NCBI GenBank assembly: GCA_002293525.1 | Contig: DBDJ01000024.1 | Location: forward strand, 55,170-119,169 | Source of the DNA: Lachnospiraceae bacterium UBA935 | GTDB lineage: Bacteria; Bacillota; Clostridia; Lachnospirales; Lachnospiraceae | Length of the DNA: 64,000 nucleotides | Direction of reading: 5' to 3' | Part shown: one piece after another, positions 44,521-54,187 of the stretch | Numbering within the stretch: the stretch's first letter is position 1 | Layout of the letters: every line of letters begins with the position of its first letter | Notes under the pieces: model-generated | What the model saw: only the letters and a program-made list of their open reading frames with translations | Databases searched by the model: none | Told to the model about the DNA's origin: nothing | Translations under genes and position numbers: made by a program

Positions 44521-45717
44521 TCACTTTTTCTGCAAAAAGTCCGGAATCTTCAAAGACTTCTCCTCAACCGTACTCCTGATATCCCCCGGCTTATTCATCC
44601 CTTGCGCCGCCCTCACCTGCGACGGAACCACAGGCCGGGCTTGTCCGCCCGGTATCGGATTGACCCCGGGCTTCGGAAGCACCGTGCTTCCCCCGGGATT
44701 GTACCCTTTATTCCCCGCATAAACCGGCTTATACCCCAACGGGCCTGCCTGCCTGGCCGGTGCATTCTTGTCCACCAGTCCGGTAGCAATAACCGTGATC
44801 GTACAGGTATCAGCCTTGCTGGCATCATATGTAGCACCGAACAGCAGATTCACATCATCCCCTGCCAGTTCCTGGACATATTTCGCCGCATCGTCAGCCT
44901 CCGCCATCGTAATATCTCCGGATATATTAATAATAACATGCGTCGCCCCGGAAACCGTCGTCTCTAACAGCGGGCTTTCCACTGCCATCTTAACCGACTC
45001 GCTGGCCTTGTCATCACCCTTGCCGGTTCCGATCCCGATATGGGCGATGCCCTTGTCCTTCATCACCGTCTGTACATCGGCAAAATCCAGGTTGATCAGT
45101 CCCGGTACGTTAATCAGGTCGGTAATTCCCTGTACCGCCTGCTGCAAAACTTCATCGGCCTTCTTAAGGGCATCCGGCATCGTCGTCCGGCGGTCAACGA
45201 TCTCTAACAGCTTATCGTTAGGAATCACGATCAAGGTATCCACGAAATCCTTGATCCGTTCAATCCCGTTGACAGCATTGCTCATCCTGGTTCTTGCTTC
45301 AAAGCGGAACGGCTTCGTCACCACTCCGACTGTCAGTATCCCCATATCCTTGGCGGCCTTGGCCACTACCGGAGCCGCTCCGGTTCCGGTTCCGCCGCCC
45401 ATGCCGCAGGTAATGAAAACCATGTCGGCACCGCGGATCGCTGCGGTCACTTCCTCTACGCTTTCTTCGGCCGCCTTCTCCCCGATCTCCGGCCGGGCGC
45501 CGGCACCCAGTCCCTTCGTAAGCTTCTCGCCGATCTGTAGCAGCTTCGGGGCTTTGCACAGCTGCAGGGCCTGCTTGTCCGTATTGATTCCGATAAACTC
45601 AACACCGCCGATATTTTCATCAATCATTCTATTTACAGCATTATTACCTGCTCCGCCAACACCGATTACGATTATTTTGGCGGCAGATTCAGCATCGTTA
45701 GTCTTAATCTCTAACAA
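44521..45717 (-). CDS. ftsZ: Cell division protein FtsZ
   Basis: The 398-residue tubulin homologue has the GTP-binding loop GGGTGTG at 107-113, GGAGNNAVNRM near 21-31, the T7 loop NLDFADVQTVM and the C-terminal anchor peptide IPDFLQKK that binds FtsA/SepF-type partners. A Gly/Pro-rich linker (~320-385) precedes it. The start is TTG 45717 behind AAGGAGG. It polymerises into the division ring. ftsA is absent upstream, as in many Clostridia. Confidence 0.98.
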   Translation of the reverse strand: MLEIKTNDAESAAKIIVIGVGGAGNNAVNRMIDENIGGVEFIGINTDKQALQLCKAPKLLQIGEKLTKGLGAGARPEIGEKAAEESVEEVTAAIRGADMVFITCGMGGGTGTGAAPVVAKAAKDMGILTVGVVTKPFRFEARTRMSNAVNGIERIKDFVDTLIVIPNDKLLEIVDRRTTMPDALKKADEVLQQAVQGITDLINVPGLINLDFADVQTVMKDKGIAHIGIGTGKGDDKASESVKMAVESPLLETTVSGATHVIINISGDITMAEADDAAKYVQELAGDDVNLLFGATYDASKADTCTITVIATGLVDKNAPARQAGPLGYKPVYAGNKGYNPGGSTVLPKPGVNPIPGGQARPVVPSQVRAAQGMNKPGDIRSTVEEKSLKIPDFLQKK

Positions 45718-45805
45718 AGTAGTTCCTCCTTCATACTTCCCAATTATCCATATACTTCATCATATAATTATTTTAAGAATTTATCAACCATAAATTTTGT
45801 TTTTT

Positions 45806-46684
45806 TTACATTTCTGATTCGAAAATAGTTTCATCCGAAAAATCGTCAAAATTTTCCATACGCAAAGTACCGCTTAAGCCTTCCAGCTCGGGTAATATGT
45901 TTTGCAGTTCCATCATTTTTTCATCAATATGGTAATCATTGCCCAAGGCCACCTTGATCTTCCCAAAATACAGCATAATCTCGCCGTTCTCGTCAAAATA
46001 CACCTTGTCCGCGGCGATCCCGTACTTCTGCATGAGCTGGCTGATACTTAATGTTCTGGTGAAAATCGACTCATCCTTGGCCGGAAGCTTTTCATGCATG
46101 ACCGCATGGTCGAACTCCAGGCCGGCCACCTCAAGGACCCCCGCGGCCGCCTGAGCAGAGGCTTCCACCACGATCCCGTCTTTGTCGAAATAAAGATAAT
46201 GTCCCATGTATTCCACATAACCGGCTATGGCCTTTTCATACACATTAATCCGAATCGTGTCTTTTTCCATGATGCTGACATCCATTTTTTCGATAAAGGG
46301 GATGCCGCTGATGCTTTTATCCTTATATTTTAACGATAAGTAAATTGAATTCTTGCCGAACCGGCCTTCCATTACCATGTCCATGATCTCTTCATCAGTA
46401 TAATGGAGGTTTCCGTCCACATAGATCCTGGTCACCGCATATTCCCTGATAACATATTGATAACCGGCCCACAGCCCGGTCGCCAGTATCAGCAGCAGAA
46501 CCAAAACAGTCAGCAGGCTTTTGTGCTGGCGTAAGACTTCCGTTAATAACTTCTGGCTATTTTTGGTCTTTTGTTGTTTTTTGCTCTTTTGCTTTACTTT
46601 GGCCTTGTGCTGTTTTGGGGCCCTTTGCTGTTTTGTTTTTAACAGCTTTAGCTGTTTTGGCTGCCTCTTCTTCTTTTTAACCAT
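45806..46684 (-). CDS. ftsQ: Cell division protein FtsQ/DivIB
   Basis: A bitopic protein of about 292 residues. It has a long, very basic Lys/Gln-rich cytoplasmic tail (KKKKRQPKQLKLLKTKQQ), one membrane span near 75-95, a POTRA domain (VTRIYVDGNLHYTDEEIMDMV) and a beta domain. It belongs to the FtsQLB septal complex. I choose ATG 46684, preceded by GGGAG at five bases, over the upstream ATGs. Confidence 0.93.
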   Translation of the reverse strand: MVKKKKRQPKQLKLLKTKQQRAPKQHKAKVKQKSKKQQKTKNSQKLLTEVLRQHKSLLTVLVLLLILATGLWAGYQYVIREYAVTRIYVDGNLHYTDEEIMDMVMEGRFGKNSIYLSLKYKDKSISGIPFIEKMDVSIMEKDTIRINVYEKAIAGYVEYMGHYLYFDKDGIVVEASAQAAAGVLEVAGLEFDHAVMHEKLPAKDESIFTRTLSISQLMQKYGIAADKVYFDENGEIMLYFGKIKVALGNDYHIDEKMMELQNILPELEGLSGTLRMENFDDFSDETIFESEM

Positions 46685-46801
46685 GCCGGCTCCCATATCA
46701 GTAACGGCCGGTCTCGCCGTTGCCGTCATTCACCATACTGGAAATTATTGGTTATTATCTTTCTGGTACCTAGTGTACGTTCCTGTGAATCTATATACCA
46801 T

Positions 46802-46908
46802 GTGTCTGTCTTGTGTGCCTTAGCTTATATGTCTTGTCTTGTATATCTTGGCCTGTTTGTCTTGCCTTATGTGTCTTGCCATTCAGCTTGAGCAGGACAC
46901 ATTAGGCA
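46802..46908. repeat. Degenerate short repeats and hairpin in the ftsQ-murA gap
   Basis: About six 13-14-base units related to GGCAAGACACATA (minus strand) run through 46802-46880. TGCCTTATGTGTCTTGC (46863-46879) can pair with GCAGGACACATTAGGCA (46892-46908) with two mismatched positions. The rest of the 309-base gap between ftsQ and murA (46685-46993) shows no gene. Confidence 0.7.
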
Positions 46909-46993
46909 GGACACTTTGGGCAAGGCGGCTGGGCTACTGCGAACAGACTGTTTCTTACGCATGAAAACTCGCTAATAACCGGCCGGGACAAAA

Positions 46994-48250
46994 TCAAGCC
47001 GTATTGATTTTCACGCCAAGATTCCCGTAATCCCGGACAATATCCTCATAGCCTCTTTCAATAAACTGGCGGTTTTCTACGATAGTCTCCCCTTCGGCCA
47101 TGCACCCGGCCAGGATCAGGGCCGCCCCGCCTCGCAGTTCCAAGGCTTCCACCCGGGTTCCTTTTAAGGCCTCCACCCCATATACGGTCGCCATATTGTC
47201 CTTCACTTCGATCCTGGCTCCCATTTTTCGCAGTTCCGGGACGATCCGCAGGCGGTTTTCAAATATTTTTTCACAGATCACGCTCTTCCCCTTGGCCTTT
47301 GTCAGCACCGCTAAGAGCGGTGACTGCATATCCGTGGGAAAAAGGGGGTATACCCCGGTTTCCAGGTAAGGGACCGTTTTGTGGATGCCCTCGGCCAGGA
47401 CAGTGATTCCGTTTTCACATACACTGACTTCGGCATCCATGGCTTCGGCCAGCTGAATCAATGCTTTCATATGCTTGACCGGCGCATCTTTAAGAAAAAT
47501 ATGCCCGCCGGTTCCCAATACGCTGAGCAGATAAGTTCCCGCTACAATGCGGTCGGTCGGGATCCGGAAGCTGATCGGATACAGTTTCCGCCGGCCTCTG
47601 ATCAGCAAGGTGCTTTCTGCGAAACTGTCCGCTTCGATGACAGCGCCTGCGGCCTTGAGAAAATCGCAGAGGGCGGTGATTTCCGGCTCCTTGGCCGCAT
47701 TCTTAAGTACGGTGACACCCTGGGCCATGACTGCGGCCAGGATGACATTTTCCGTGGCACCCACGCTGGGCATGGGCAATGTAATTACTGTGCCGGTTAA
47801 ATGGGCGGCAGTCGCCGTAAAAAAACATTCTTCTTCACAGATCACGACGCCCATCTGTTTTAAAGCTTCCAAATGGATGTCAATGGGGCGTTCTCCGATG
47901 ACACAGCCACCAGGATGATTCATGGCGGCTTTTCCGAACCGTCCTAACATCGCCCCAAGCAGCATGATGGATGACCGCATCCCGGTCACCAGTTCCCCGC
48001 GCATGGCATTTTCCGTTACATTCGCCGCATCGATATAGAGCGAACGGTCACGCCAATGGATCTTGCAGCCGATTTCCTCCAGCAGCTGCTGCATATGAAA
48101 AACATCGGTTATTCGGGGACAGTTTTCGATCACACTGGTGCCTTCAATCAATAAAGCTGCCGCCATTACCGGCAAAACAGCATTTTTAGAACCCTGTATC
48201 TTTGTCTCTCCAAAAAGAGGATTACCGCCCCTTACATGAATAGCGTTCAA
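46994..48250 (-). CDS. murA: UDP-N-acetylglucosamine 1-carboxyvinyltransferase
   Basis: The 418-residue EPSP-synthase-fold enzyme transfers enolpyruvate from PEP to UDP-GlcNAc, the first committed step of peptidoglycan synthesis. Seen are Lys22/Asn23 in QGSKNAVLP and catalytic Cys116 in HPGGCVIGERPIDIH; Cys (not Asp) predicts fosfomycin sensitivity. The start is TTG 48250 behind AGGTAGGTGTAAAT. It occupies the position where murG is commonly found in dcw clusters; murG is not in the window. Confidence 0.96.
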   Translation of the reverse strand: MNAIHVRGGNPLFGETKIQGSKNAVLPVMAAALLIEGTSVIENCPRITDVFHMQQLLEEIGCKIHWRDRSLYIDAANVTENAMRGELVTGMRSSIMLLGAMLGRFGKAAMNHPGGCVIGERPIDIHLEALKQMGVVICEEECFFTATAAHLTGTVITLPMPSVGATENVILAAVMAQGVTVLKNAAKEPEITALCDFLKAAGAVIEADSFAESTLLIRGRRKLYPISFRIPTDRIVAGTYLLSVLGTGGHIFLKDAPVKHMKALIQLAEAMDAEVSVCENGITVLAEGIHKTVPYLETGVYPLFPTDMQSPLLAVLTKAKGKSVICEKIFENRLRIVPELRKMGARIEVKDNMATVYGVEALKGTRVEALELRGGAALILAGCMAEGETIVENRQFIERGYEDIVRDYGNLGVKINTA

Positions 48251-48333
48251 ATTTACACCTACCTTTACGGTTAAAATTCAATAAACGACCTATTCTATCT
48301 ATATGGAGAGATTTTTCAATGTGTATCTTGTCT

Positions 48334-49470
48334 TTACAGGTTCTTTAAACGGATTCCCTTGGCCACGCTGAGGACCAGGCCGATCTCGATCAGCAGAAAC
48401 ATGACCGAAGAGCCGCCGGAACTGATAAAAGGCAGCGAAATACCGGTATTGGGGATGGTATTGGTAACCACGGCGATGTTTAAGATCACCTGGATGGCGA
48501 TATGGCTCATGACCCCGACCACCAGCAGGGCTCCGAAGAGATCCGCAGAGTTGTTGGCAATGATCATGAACCGCCAGATCAGGAGCAGGAACATCATGAT
48601 CGTTGCCAAGGCCCCGAACAGACCCAGTTCCTCACAGATAATGGAAAATATCATGTCATTTTGCGCTTCCGGCAAAAACCCCAGTTTCTGCATGCTCTGA
48701 CCGAGACCCTTGCCCAAAATGCCTCCGGAGCCGATCGCATACAGACCCTGCAGGGTCTGAAAGCCGGTACTTGACGCATAGGCCTCGGGATCCAGCCAGG
48801 CCAGGATCCGCCCGCCCCGGAAGCCGACGGCATCCGAGTCGGCCACGTTCACGATCACAAAGACCGCCGTCACCGCTACCGCAACCCCTCCCAGACCAAG
48901 CAGGATAAAGCGCTTATACTCAGGGCTGGAAACAAAAAGCATCAGGACGGCAATGCCGAGAATAATGATTGCCGAGCTCATATTTTCCGTAATCTGCCAT
49001 ACCATCAGGCAGATCGGAACCGGAACCGCCAGAACCGTCAGGAAGCCTTTGCCGCTGCGGATTCCTTTTCCCATCTTGCAGATCATACTGGCCAGGAACA
49101 GGATCATCGCCAGCTTCGCCACTTCGGCCGGCTGCAGGGAAGTATTGCCGATATACAGCCAGCGTTTGGCACCGCCTCGCTCTACGCCGAACGGGATGAT
49201 CAGCAAAATCAGTACAATAGAAACGATAAACCCAAGTACGGCAAACCGCTCCCAGAAATGATAGGGTACATTGGCCACAAAAATCATTGCCGCTAATCCG
49301 ATAATAGTGGCAAAAACCTGGCTTCTCAGAAAATAAGCGGCATCGCCATATTGAAGGCTGGCTTCGTAGGAACTGACCGAGTAAATCATGATCAGTCCAA
49401 AAGCCAGCAGAAATAATGTGATGAACAGCAGGGTATAATCAAAAAAGGTTTCCTCTTTTTTTCTGGCCAA
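48334..49470 (-). CDS. ftsW: FtsW/SpoVE-type SEDS peptidoglycan polymerase
   Basis: The 378-residue protein has about ten membrane spans and SEDS motifs (RGGAKRWLYIGNTSLQPAEVAKLA, DPEAY...QTLQGLYAIGSGG, QNDMIFSIICEELG, PFISSGGSS). It polymerises lipid II with a partner class B PBP. The start is TTG 49470 after AGGAG. Two class B PBPs lie upstream, so it could serve vegetative septation, spore cortex, or both. Confidence 0.95.
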   Translation of the reverse strand: MARKKEETFFDYTLLFITLFLLAFGLIMIYSVSSYEASLQYGDAAYFLRSQVFATIIGLAAMIFVANVPYHFWERFAVLGFIVSIVLILLIIPFGVERGGAKRWLYIGNTSLQPAEVAKLAMILFLASMICKMGKGIRSGKGFLTVLAVPVPICLMVWQITENMSSAIIILGIAVLMLFVSSPEYKRFILLGLGGVAVAVTAVFVIVNVADSDAVGFRGGRILAWLDPEAYASSTGFQTLQGLYAIGSGGILGKGLGQSMQKLGFLPEAQNDMIFSIICEELGLFGALATIMMFLLLIWRFMIIANNSADLFGALLVVGVMSHIAIQVILNIAVVTNTIPNTGISLPFISSGGSSVMFLLIEIGLVLSVAKGIRLKNL

Positions 49471-49515
49471 AGCATATTCTCCTATCCTGATTTAAAACAG
49501 TACCGCTTCTGACTG

Positions 49516-50898
49516 CTAGGCAGTAGGAAGTTGGTCTGCCAGTGACAAAACATATTCTTTAAAACAGTTGCCGCGAACCTCAAAATTCGGAAACATGCCA
49601 AAGCTGGCGCAAGCTGGCGAAAGCAGCACGGCATCTCCCGGCTCGGCTTGTTCACGGCATTTTTCCAGCGCTTCCGGGAATGACTCAGCCAGCAGGACGT
49701 TGTCGATGCCATGAGCAAAAGCACAGGCGGCGATCTGTAAGCGGGTATCTCCGATCAGGATCAGAGCCTTTACTTTTCCGGCACAGGCTTCCATCCATTC
49801 ATTGTAATCGCTCCCCTTGTCATAGCCTCCCGCCAGCAGCACCGTCGGCCTGGTCATGGCCTTGATGCCCTGAACAGCCGCATCAGGATTGGTGCCTTTG
49901 GAATCATTGTAATAATCCACCCCGTTCTTTTCCGCGACGTATTCAATCCGGTGTTCCACGGCTTTAAAGCTCCTGACCGTAGCCAGGATGGATTCCATCG
50001 GTACCCCCATGGCGGTACTGACGGCGATCGCGGCCATGACATTTTCCACGTTACAGAGCCCTTTCAGCTTCATCTCATGAATGTTCAGCAGCTTTTCCGT
50101 CTTGCCGCCCGCCCGGTAGCAGATCTCCTCGCCGGACAGGAAATAGCCATGTTCCAGTTCCCTTAGCGCAGAAAAATATACTGTCCCGGCTGGGCAGCGC
50201 GCTCCGAAGTCCCGGGTATAGTCATTTTCATAGTTCAGCACACAGACACTGTCCGGTCCTTGGTTCGCCGCAATCTTTTCTTTCAGCTTAACATAGCACG
50301 CCATCGTCCCATGGCGGTCCAGATGGTCTGGCGTAATATTGAGGATAGCCGACACCGCAGGCGTAAACTCAGTCACGGTCTCTAGCTGAAAGCTGCTGAT
50401 CTCGGCGACGATCACGCTGTCATCAAGAGTTTCCGATACGATGTCGGTATAAGGATTCCCAATATTGCCGACCACATAGACGGAAGCAAAATACCCCTTC
50501 ATGATCTCGCCTACTAAAGCGGTCGTCGTCGTCTTGCCGTTCGTTCCCGTAATCGCGGCGATGCGGCCCCTTCCTAAACGATAACCCAGTTCTATCTCGC
50601 CCCAGACCGGTATCTGGCGTTCCCTGATCCGCATCATGGCTGACGCTTCCGGCTTAACCCCCGGGCTGACAACGGCAAGAGCCGCCGTCTTCAGGATGTC
50701 ATCCGCCAATTCTCCCAAAATAATCCGGCACTTTACTCCGTCCGGTAAACGTTCCCTGATCTTTTGCTCCGATAAATTATAGTTGTCATCATATAGAACG
50801 GGCAAAGCACCGATCCGTTCCAAAAGCTTTACTGCGGCGACACCGCTTTTGCCGCTGCCGATTACCAAAACTTCTTTTCCTTTTAACGTAATACTCAT
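49516..50898 (-). CDS. murD: UDP-N-acetylmuramoylalanine-D-glutamate ligase
   Basis: The ~460-residue Mur ligase has an N-terminal Rossmann domain (EVLVIGSGKSGVAAVKLL) and the ATP loop TGTNGKTTTT. NITPDHLDRHG, VEHRIEYV and YYNDSKGTNPDAA (central/C-terminal domains) follow. It adds D-Glu to UDP-MurNAc-L-Ala. ATG 50898 (MSITLKGKEV) is chosen as the family N-terminus, with GAAGGG upstream; the frame extends 21 codons more. Confidence 0.96.
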   Translation of the reverse strand: MSITLKGKEVLVIGSGKSGVAAVKLLERIGALPVLYDDNYNLSEQKIRERLPDGVKCRIILGELADDILKTAALAVVSPGVKPEASAMMRIRERQIPVWGEIELGYRLGRGRIAAITGTNGKTTTTALVGEIMKGYFASVYVVGNIGNPYTDIVSETLDDSVIVAEISSFQLETVTEFTPAVSAILNITPDHLDRHGTMACYVKLKEKIAANQGPDSVCVLNYENDYTRDFGARCPAGTVYFSALRELEHGYFLSGEEICYRAGGKTEKLLNIHEMKLKGLCNVENVMAAIAVSTAMGVPMESILATVRSFKAVEHRIEYVAEKNGVDYYNDSKGTNPDAAVQGIKAMTRPTVLLAGGYDKGSDYNEWMEACAGKVKALILIGDTRLQIAACAFAHGIDNVLLAESFPEALEKCREQAEPGDAVLLSPACASFGMFPNFEVRGNCFKEYVLSLADQLPTA

Positions 50899-50941
50899 TC
50901 CCGACTGCCCTTCCGGCTTATTATCATAATTTATATCCCAT

Positions 50942-51117
50942 GTCCGCTTCAGCGGACTCAAATCATAGTTGAAGGTGTTTATTCACACTTGCAAACATGC
51001 CGCTATGCGGCACAAACAATCCGGAAAACATTCAGAAGAATGGCTTTGCCATTCTTCGAGACGAGACTTAGCATTTCTTAGGCGACGTCCTTTGGCGCCT
51101 TAGAAATCCTTCTCGTC
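50942..51117. repeat. Cluster of four hairpins between murD and mraY
   Basis: GTCCGC-TTCA-GCGGAC (50942-50957), TGCCGC-TAT-GCGGCA (50998-51012) and GAAGAATGGC-TTT-GCCATTCTTC (51035-51057) are perfect stems. A longer imperfect hairpin spans 51060-51117 (GACGAGA...TCTCGTC with an inner TTTCTTAGGCG/CGCCTTAGAAA). No T-tract follows. This looks like stacked REP-like or RNA-processing structures. Confidence 0.8.
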
Positions 51118-51182
51118 TTTCACGCTTGCTCCCATTTGCCCGCTATACGGACATAAAATCAGGGACTTGTTTAATTGTTACT

Positions 51183-52145
51183 TCAGACTCCTGCCAAGGC
51201 AACCAGGCACATGATCGCCGTGATAACAGAAAATACCGCTACCACTTTCGTTTCCTTCCATCCGCAAAGCTCAAAATGATGGTGGATCGGCGCCATCTTA
51301 AAGATCCGCTTCCCGCCGCTCATCTTGAAGTAGGAAACCTGTAAAATGACCGACAGCACCTCGGCCACATACACCAGGCCGATAATCGGGATAAACAGCT
51401 GCATCTGCGTCAAATAGGCACTGGCGGCAACGAATCCGCCCAAAGCCAGCGACCCGGTATCTCCCATAAAAACACTGGCCGGATGGACGTTAAACAATAA
51501 AAAACCCAGCAAGGCACCCACGGCCGCACAAGTAATCGGCGAAATACCCGCTTCCATCCCGAACGAAATCACGGTAAAAAAGGTCGCTACCAAAATCGTC
51601 ACACTGCTGGCCAGACCGTCCAGCCCGTCAGTAAAATTGGCACCGTTCACAGTGGCGATCACGACAAAAAACATGATCGGCACATTCAGAAAACCAAAAT
51701 CAATGTACTGACCGGGTAAAAAAGGGATCTTCATCGCCACCGGGATATCCATCTCCCCAATCAGGTAATACGCCAGTATCCCGGTCACCAGCAGCTGCCC
51801 CAGCATCTTCTGCCAGGCCTTAAGGCCCATGGAGCGCTTCAGCACCACTTTAATATAGTCGTCCAAAAAGCCGATCAGCCCAAACCCCAGGGTCGAAAAC
51901 AGAACCGGGATCAGTCTGGGATAATCCTTGACATAAATCAAAGACGTCGCCACCATACTGATCAGGATCAGGATGCCGCCCATGGTCGGCGTCCCGGCTT
52001 TTTTCAGATGGCTCTTGGGGCCGTCATCCCTGACGGTCTGGCCGACCTTCAGGCGGCGTAGAAAAGGAATGATCAGCGGCCCAAGCAGGACACTGATAAT
52101 AAATGAAATAATAACAGGCATTATAATCAACGGATCTATATTCAT
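51183..52145 (-). CDS. mraY: Phospho-N-acetylmuramoyl-pentapeptide-transferase
   Basis: The 320-residue, ten-span enzyme makes lipid I on the inner membrane face. Conserved are DDGPKSHLKKAGTPTMGG, GFLDDYIKV, ANFTDGLDGLASS (catalytic Asp region), VFMGDTGSLALG and the loop GGKRIFKMAPIHHHFEL. ATG 52145 follows GAAGGTTTAACAGAA. Confidence 0.97.
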   Translation of the reverse strand: MNIDPLIIMPVIISFIISVLLGPLIIPFLRRLKVGQTVRDDGPKSHLKKAGTPTMGGILILISMVATSLIYVKDYPRLIPVLFSTLGFGLIGFLDDYIKVVLKRSMGLKAWQKMLGQLLVTGILAYYLIGEMDIPVAMKIPFLPGQYIDFGFLNVPIMFFVVIATVNGANFTDGLDGLASSVTILVATFFTVISFGMEAGISPITCAAVGALLGFLLFNVHPASVFMGDTGSLALGGFVAASAYLTQMQLFIPIIGLVYVAEVLSVILQVSYFKMSGGKRIFKMAPIHHHFELCGWKETKVVAVFSVITAIMCLVALAGV

Positions 52146-52169
52146 TTCTGTTAAACCTTCCTGTCATGA

Positions 52170-52196
52170 TGCCGTAAAGCGGCACTGACATCAGTG
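52170..52196. repeat. Adjacent small hairpins upstream of mraY
   Basis: TGCCG-TAAAG-CGGCA (52170-52184) is followed at once by CACTGACATCAGTG (52183-52196), a perfect palindrome with 6-bp arms. They resemble the GC-stem hairpins seen in the murD-mraY gap. Confidence 0.6.
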
Positions 52197-52225
52197 AAAA
52201 AGCTGGTGCTTCTGAGTATTTATTA

Positions 52226-54007
52226 TCATTTTACATTATAATCTATTTTTTCCAAATAAGGAAGGATATTTTCAAAAAGCTGCCTTATTACCGGCGCAGC
52301 CACCTGCCCGCCGTAATAAACCCCCTGGGGGTGATTGACTATGGCCAGCGCCAGGACCTGCGGATCGTCGGCCGGCGCAAAGCCGATATAAGATGCTATG
52401 TAACGGCCGCGGCCCCTGGGCAAGGTCTCGCTGGTTGCCGTCTTCCCGCCGATCCGCTGGCCTTCGACATAGCCGTTCCGGCCGGTGCCGTTCTCCACTA
52501 CCTGTTCCAGGATCATGCGCATGGTTTCAGAAGTCTCCGCCGAAAGAATGTTTTCGGACACGGGAAAAGAAAAGCTTTGGGCCGCTTCGCCGCTACGGCT
52601 GACCGAGCGGACAGCAAAATGCGGGGTGACCCGGTTGCCGCCGTTGACGACGGCGGAAGCTGTCGCCGCCATCTGAACCGGCGTGATCTGAAAGGACTGC
52701 CCGAAAGCGGCCGTCGCCAGTTCCACTGCCTTCATATTTTCCTTCTTATGCATGATGGTCCCAGCCTCCCCCGGAAGGTCGATGCCGGTCTTGTCAAGGA
52801 TGCCGAACTGCTGATAATAATTATAAAAATTGTCTACGCCAAGGCGCAGGCCTACGGTAACAAACACGGGGTTGCAGCTGTTCATGACCGCCTGGGTAAA
52901 ATCCTGATGGCCGTGGCCGATGGTCTTGTGACAGCGGATCCGCCGGTCTTCCACCATGACATAGCCGGGACAGCTGAAGCCGTCGTGGACAGACACGACG
53001 CCCGCTTCCAGGCCGGCGGCGGCCGTGAAGATCTTAAAGGCCGAACCGGGTTCGTATGTATCATTGATGCAGCTGTTACGCCAGATATTGTTCAGCATAT
53101 CCTGGACTTCCTTCTGTGGCATCGTGTCGGCATCGACGTCCGCCGGCAGGGCAAAAGGGTCGTTAAGGTCAAATTCGGGGACGTCGACCAAGGCCAGGAT
53201 TTCTCCGTTCTGGGGATTCATAACCAGGATGGACACGCTTTCCGCCTGCTTAGTTTCCATGACCTGGGCCGCCAGCTGGGTCGCATAACTCTGGATATTC
53301 ATATCCATGCTGATGAAGAGGTCGTTCCCGCTGACCGGATCGATACGGTCTTCGCCTTCGGCATCGAGTTCCACGCCTTTGGCATCGGTCACGGTCAGGA
53401 TCGTGCCTTCTTTTCCCTTCAGGTATTCTTCATAGATTACCTCAAGCCCGATGATCCCCTGATTGTCCCCGCCGGTAAAACCCAGTACTTTGGAAGCCAG
53501 CTCACCGTATGGATAGTAGCGTTTATAATCTTCATCCACTTTCACGCCGTCAAGGTTATAGTCCCTGATACGGTCTCCGGTTTCTTTATCGACGTTACTC
53601 CTGATCCGCTCGATGGCGGAGTATTTTTCCACCCTTTTCCTGACGAATTCTTCCGTGAGGCTCAGTTCGTCGCACAGGATACTGATTACTTCTTCTCTGT
53701 CGGTAACCTGGTTGTAAATGACGGAAATCGTACATACGGTCCTGTTGTCGGCGATGACAGTCCCGTTTGCGTCAATGATCCTGCCTCTTGCTGCCTTGAT
53801 GCTTCTTTCCCGTTCATGCAACTGCCTGGCCTGCTCGGAATAATAATCAGAACGGAAGACCATCAGATAGACCAGCCTTCCCGACAGGACGAGGAAAGCC
53901 ATGAAGCATATGAAGAAGACAGTTACAACCTTTTTACGGTTATAAGTTTTGTTTTTTAACGATTTGCTTTTTAATGGACTACTTGAAAATGTAAAGCTTT
54001 TAAACAT
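52226..54007 (-). CDS. Class B penicillin-binding protein (SpoVD/FtsI type), second copy
   Basis: The 593-residue transpeptidase has one N-terminal span (~28-50), a PBP dimerisation domain starting RGRIIDANGTVIADN, and catalytic motifs S322-A-F-K, S377-C-N and K522-T-A-T. The last motif has Ala where KTGT is usual. No PASTA domain is present. The active site faces outside and crosslinks peptidoglycan. Position downstream of another class B PBP suggests a sporulation-specific SpoVD-like role. Confidence 0.92.
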   Translation of the reverse strand: MFKSFTFSSSPLKSKSLKNKTYNRKKVVTVFFICFMAFLVLSGRLVYLMVFRSDYYSEQARQLHERERSIKAARGRIIDANGTVIADNRTVCTISVIYNQVTDREEVISILCDELSLTEEFVRKRVEKYSAIERIRSNVDKETGDRIRDYNLDGVKVDEDYKRYYPYGELASKVLGFTGGDNQGIIGLEVIYEEYLKGKEGTILTVTDAKGVELDAEGEDRIDPVSGNDLFISMDMNIQSYATQLAAQVMETKQAESVSILVMNPQNGEILALVDVPEFDLNDPFALPADVDADTMPQKEVQDMLNNIWRNSCINDTYEPGSAFKIFTAAAGLEAGVVSVHDGFSCPGYVMVEDRRIRCHKTIGHGHQDFTQAVMNSCNPVFVTVGLRLGVDNFYNYYQQFGILDKTGIDLPGEAGTIMHKKENMKAVELATAAFGQSFQITPVQMAATASAVVNGGNRVTPHFAVRSVSRSGEAAQSFSFPVSENILSAETSETMRMILEQVVENGTGRNGYVEGQRIGGKTATSETLPRGRGRYIASYIGFAPADDPQVLALAIVNHPQGVYYGGQVAAPVIRQLFENILPYLEKIDYNVK

Positions 54008-54133
54008 GAAAACCTCATAAAAAAGGTGTTACTACAATCTATTACCTTTTCAATGAGGTTATTCACATATCTTGTGTTTCTGATCAGCGGTTTCAATAAT
54101 TACATCATGGCTTCCTCAGCAGGAAAGATTGCG

Positions 54134-54150
54134 GCCGCTGTCTTAGCGGC
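54134..54150. repeat. GC-stem hairpin between the two PBP genes
   Basis: GCCGCT-GTCTT-AGCGGC, a perfect 6-bp stem, in the 180-base gap 54008-54187. It matches the hairpin style found at 50998 and 52170. Nothing else is recognised in the gap. Confidence 0.55.
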
Positions 54151-54187
54151 AAGCGTTAATCGGTAAACAATAGTTACATCATAGCCC

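Noticed and set aside
44768..45793. 341-codon open frame on the plus strand
   Set aside because: Antisense to ftsZ; low-complexity Ser/Ile/Pro content typical of a reverse-complement frame.
52331..53959. 542-codon open frame on the plus strand
   Set aside because: Antisense shadow of the class B PBP gene, whose catalytic motifs prove the minus strand is coding.
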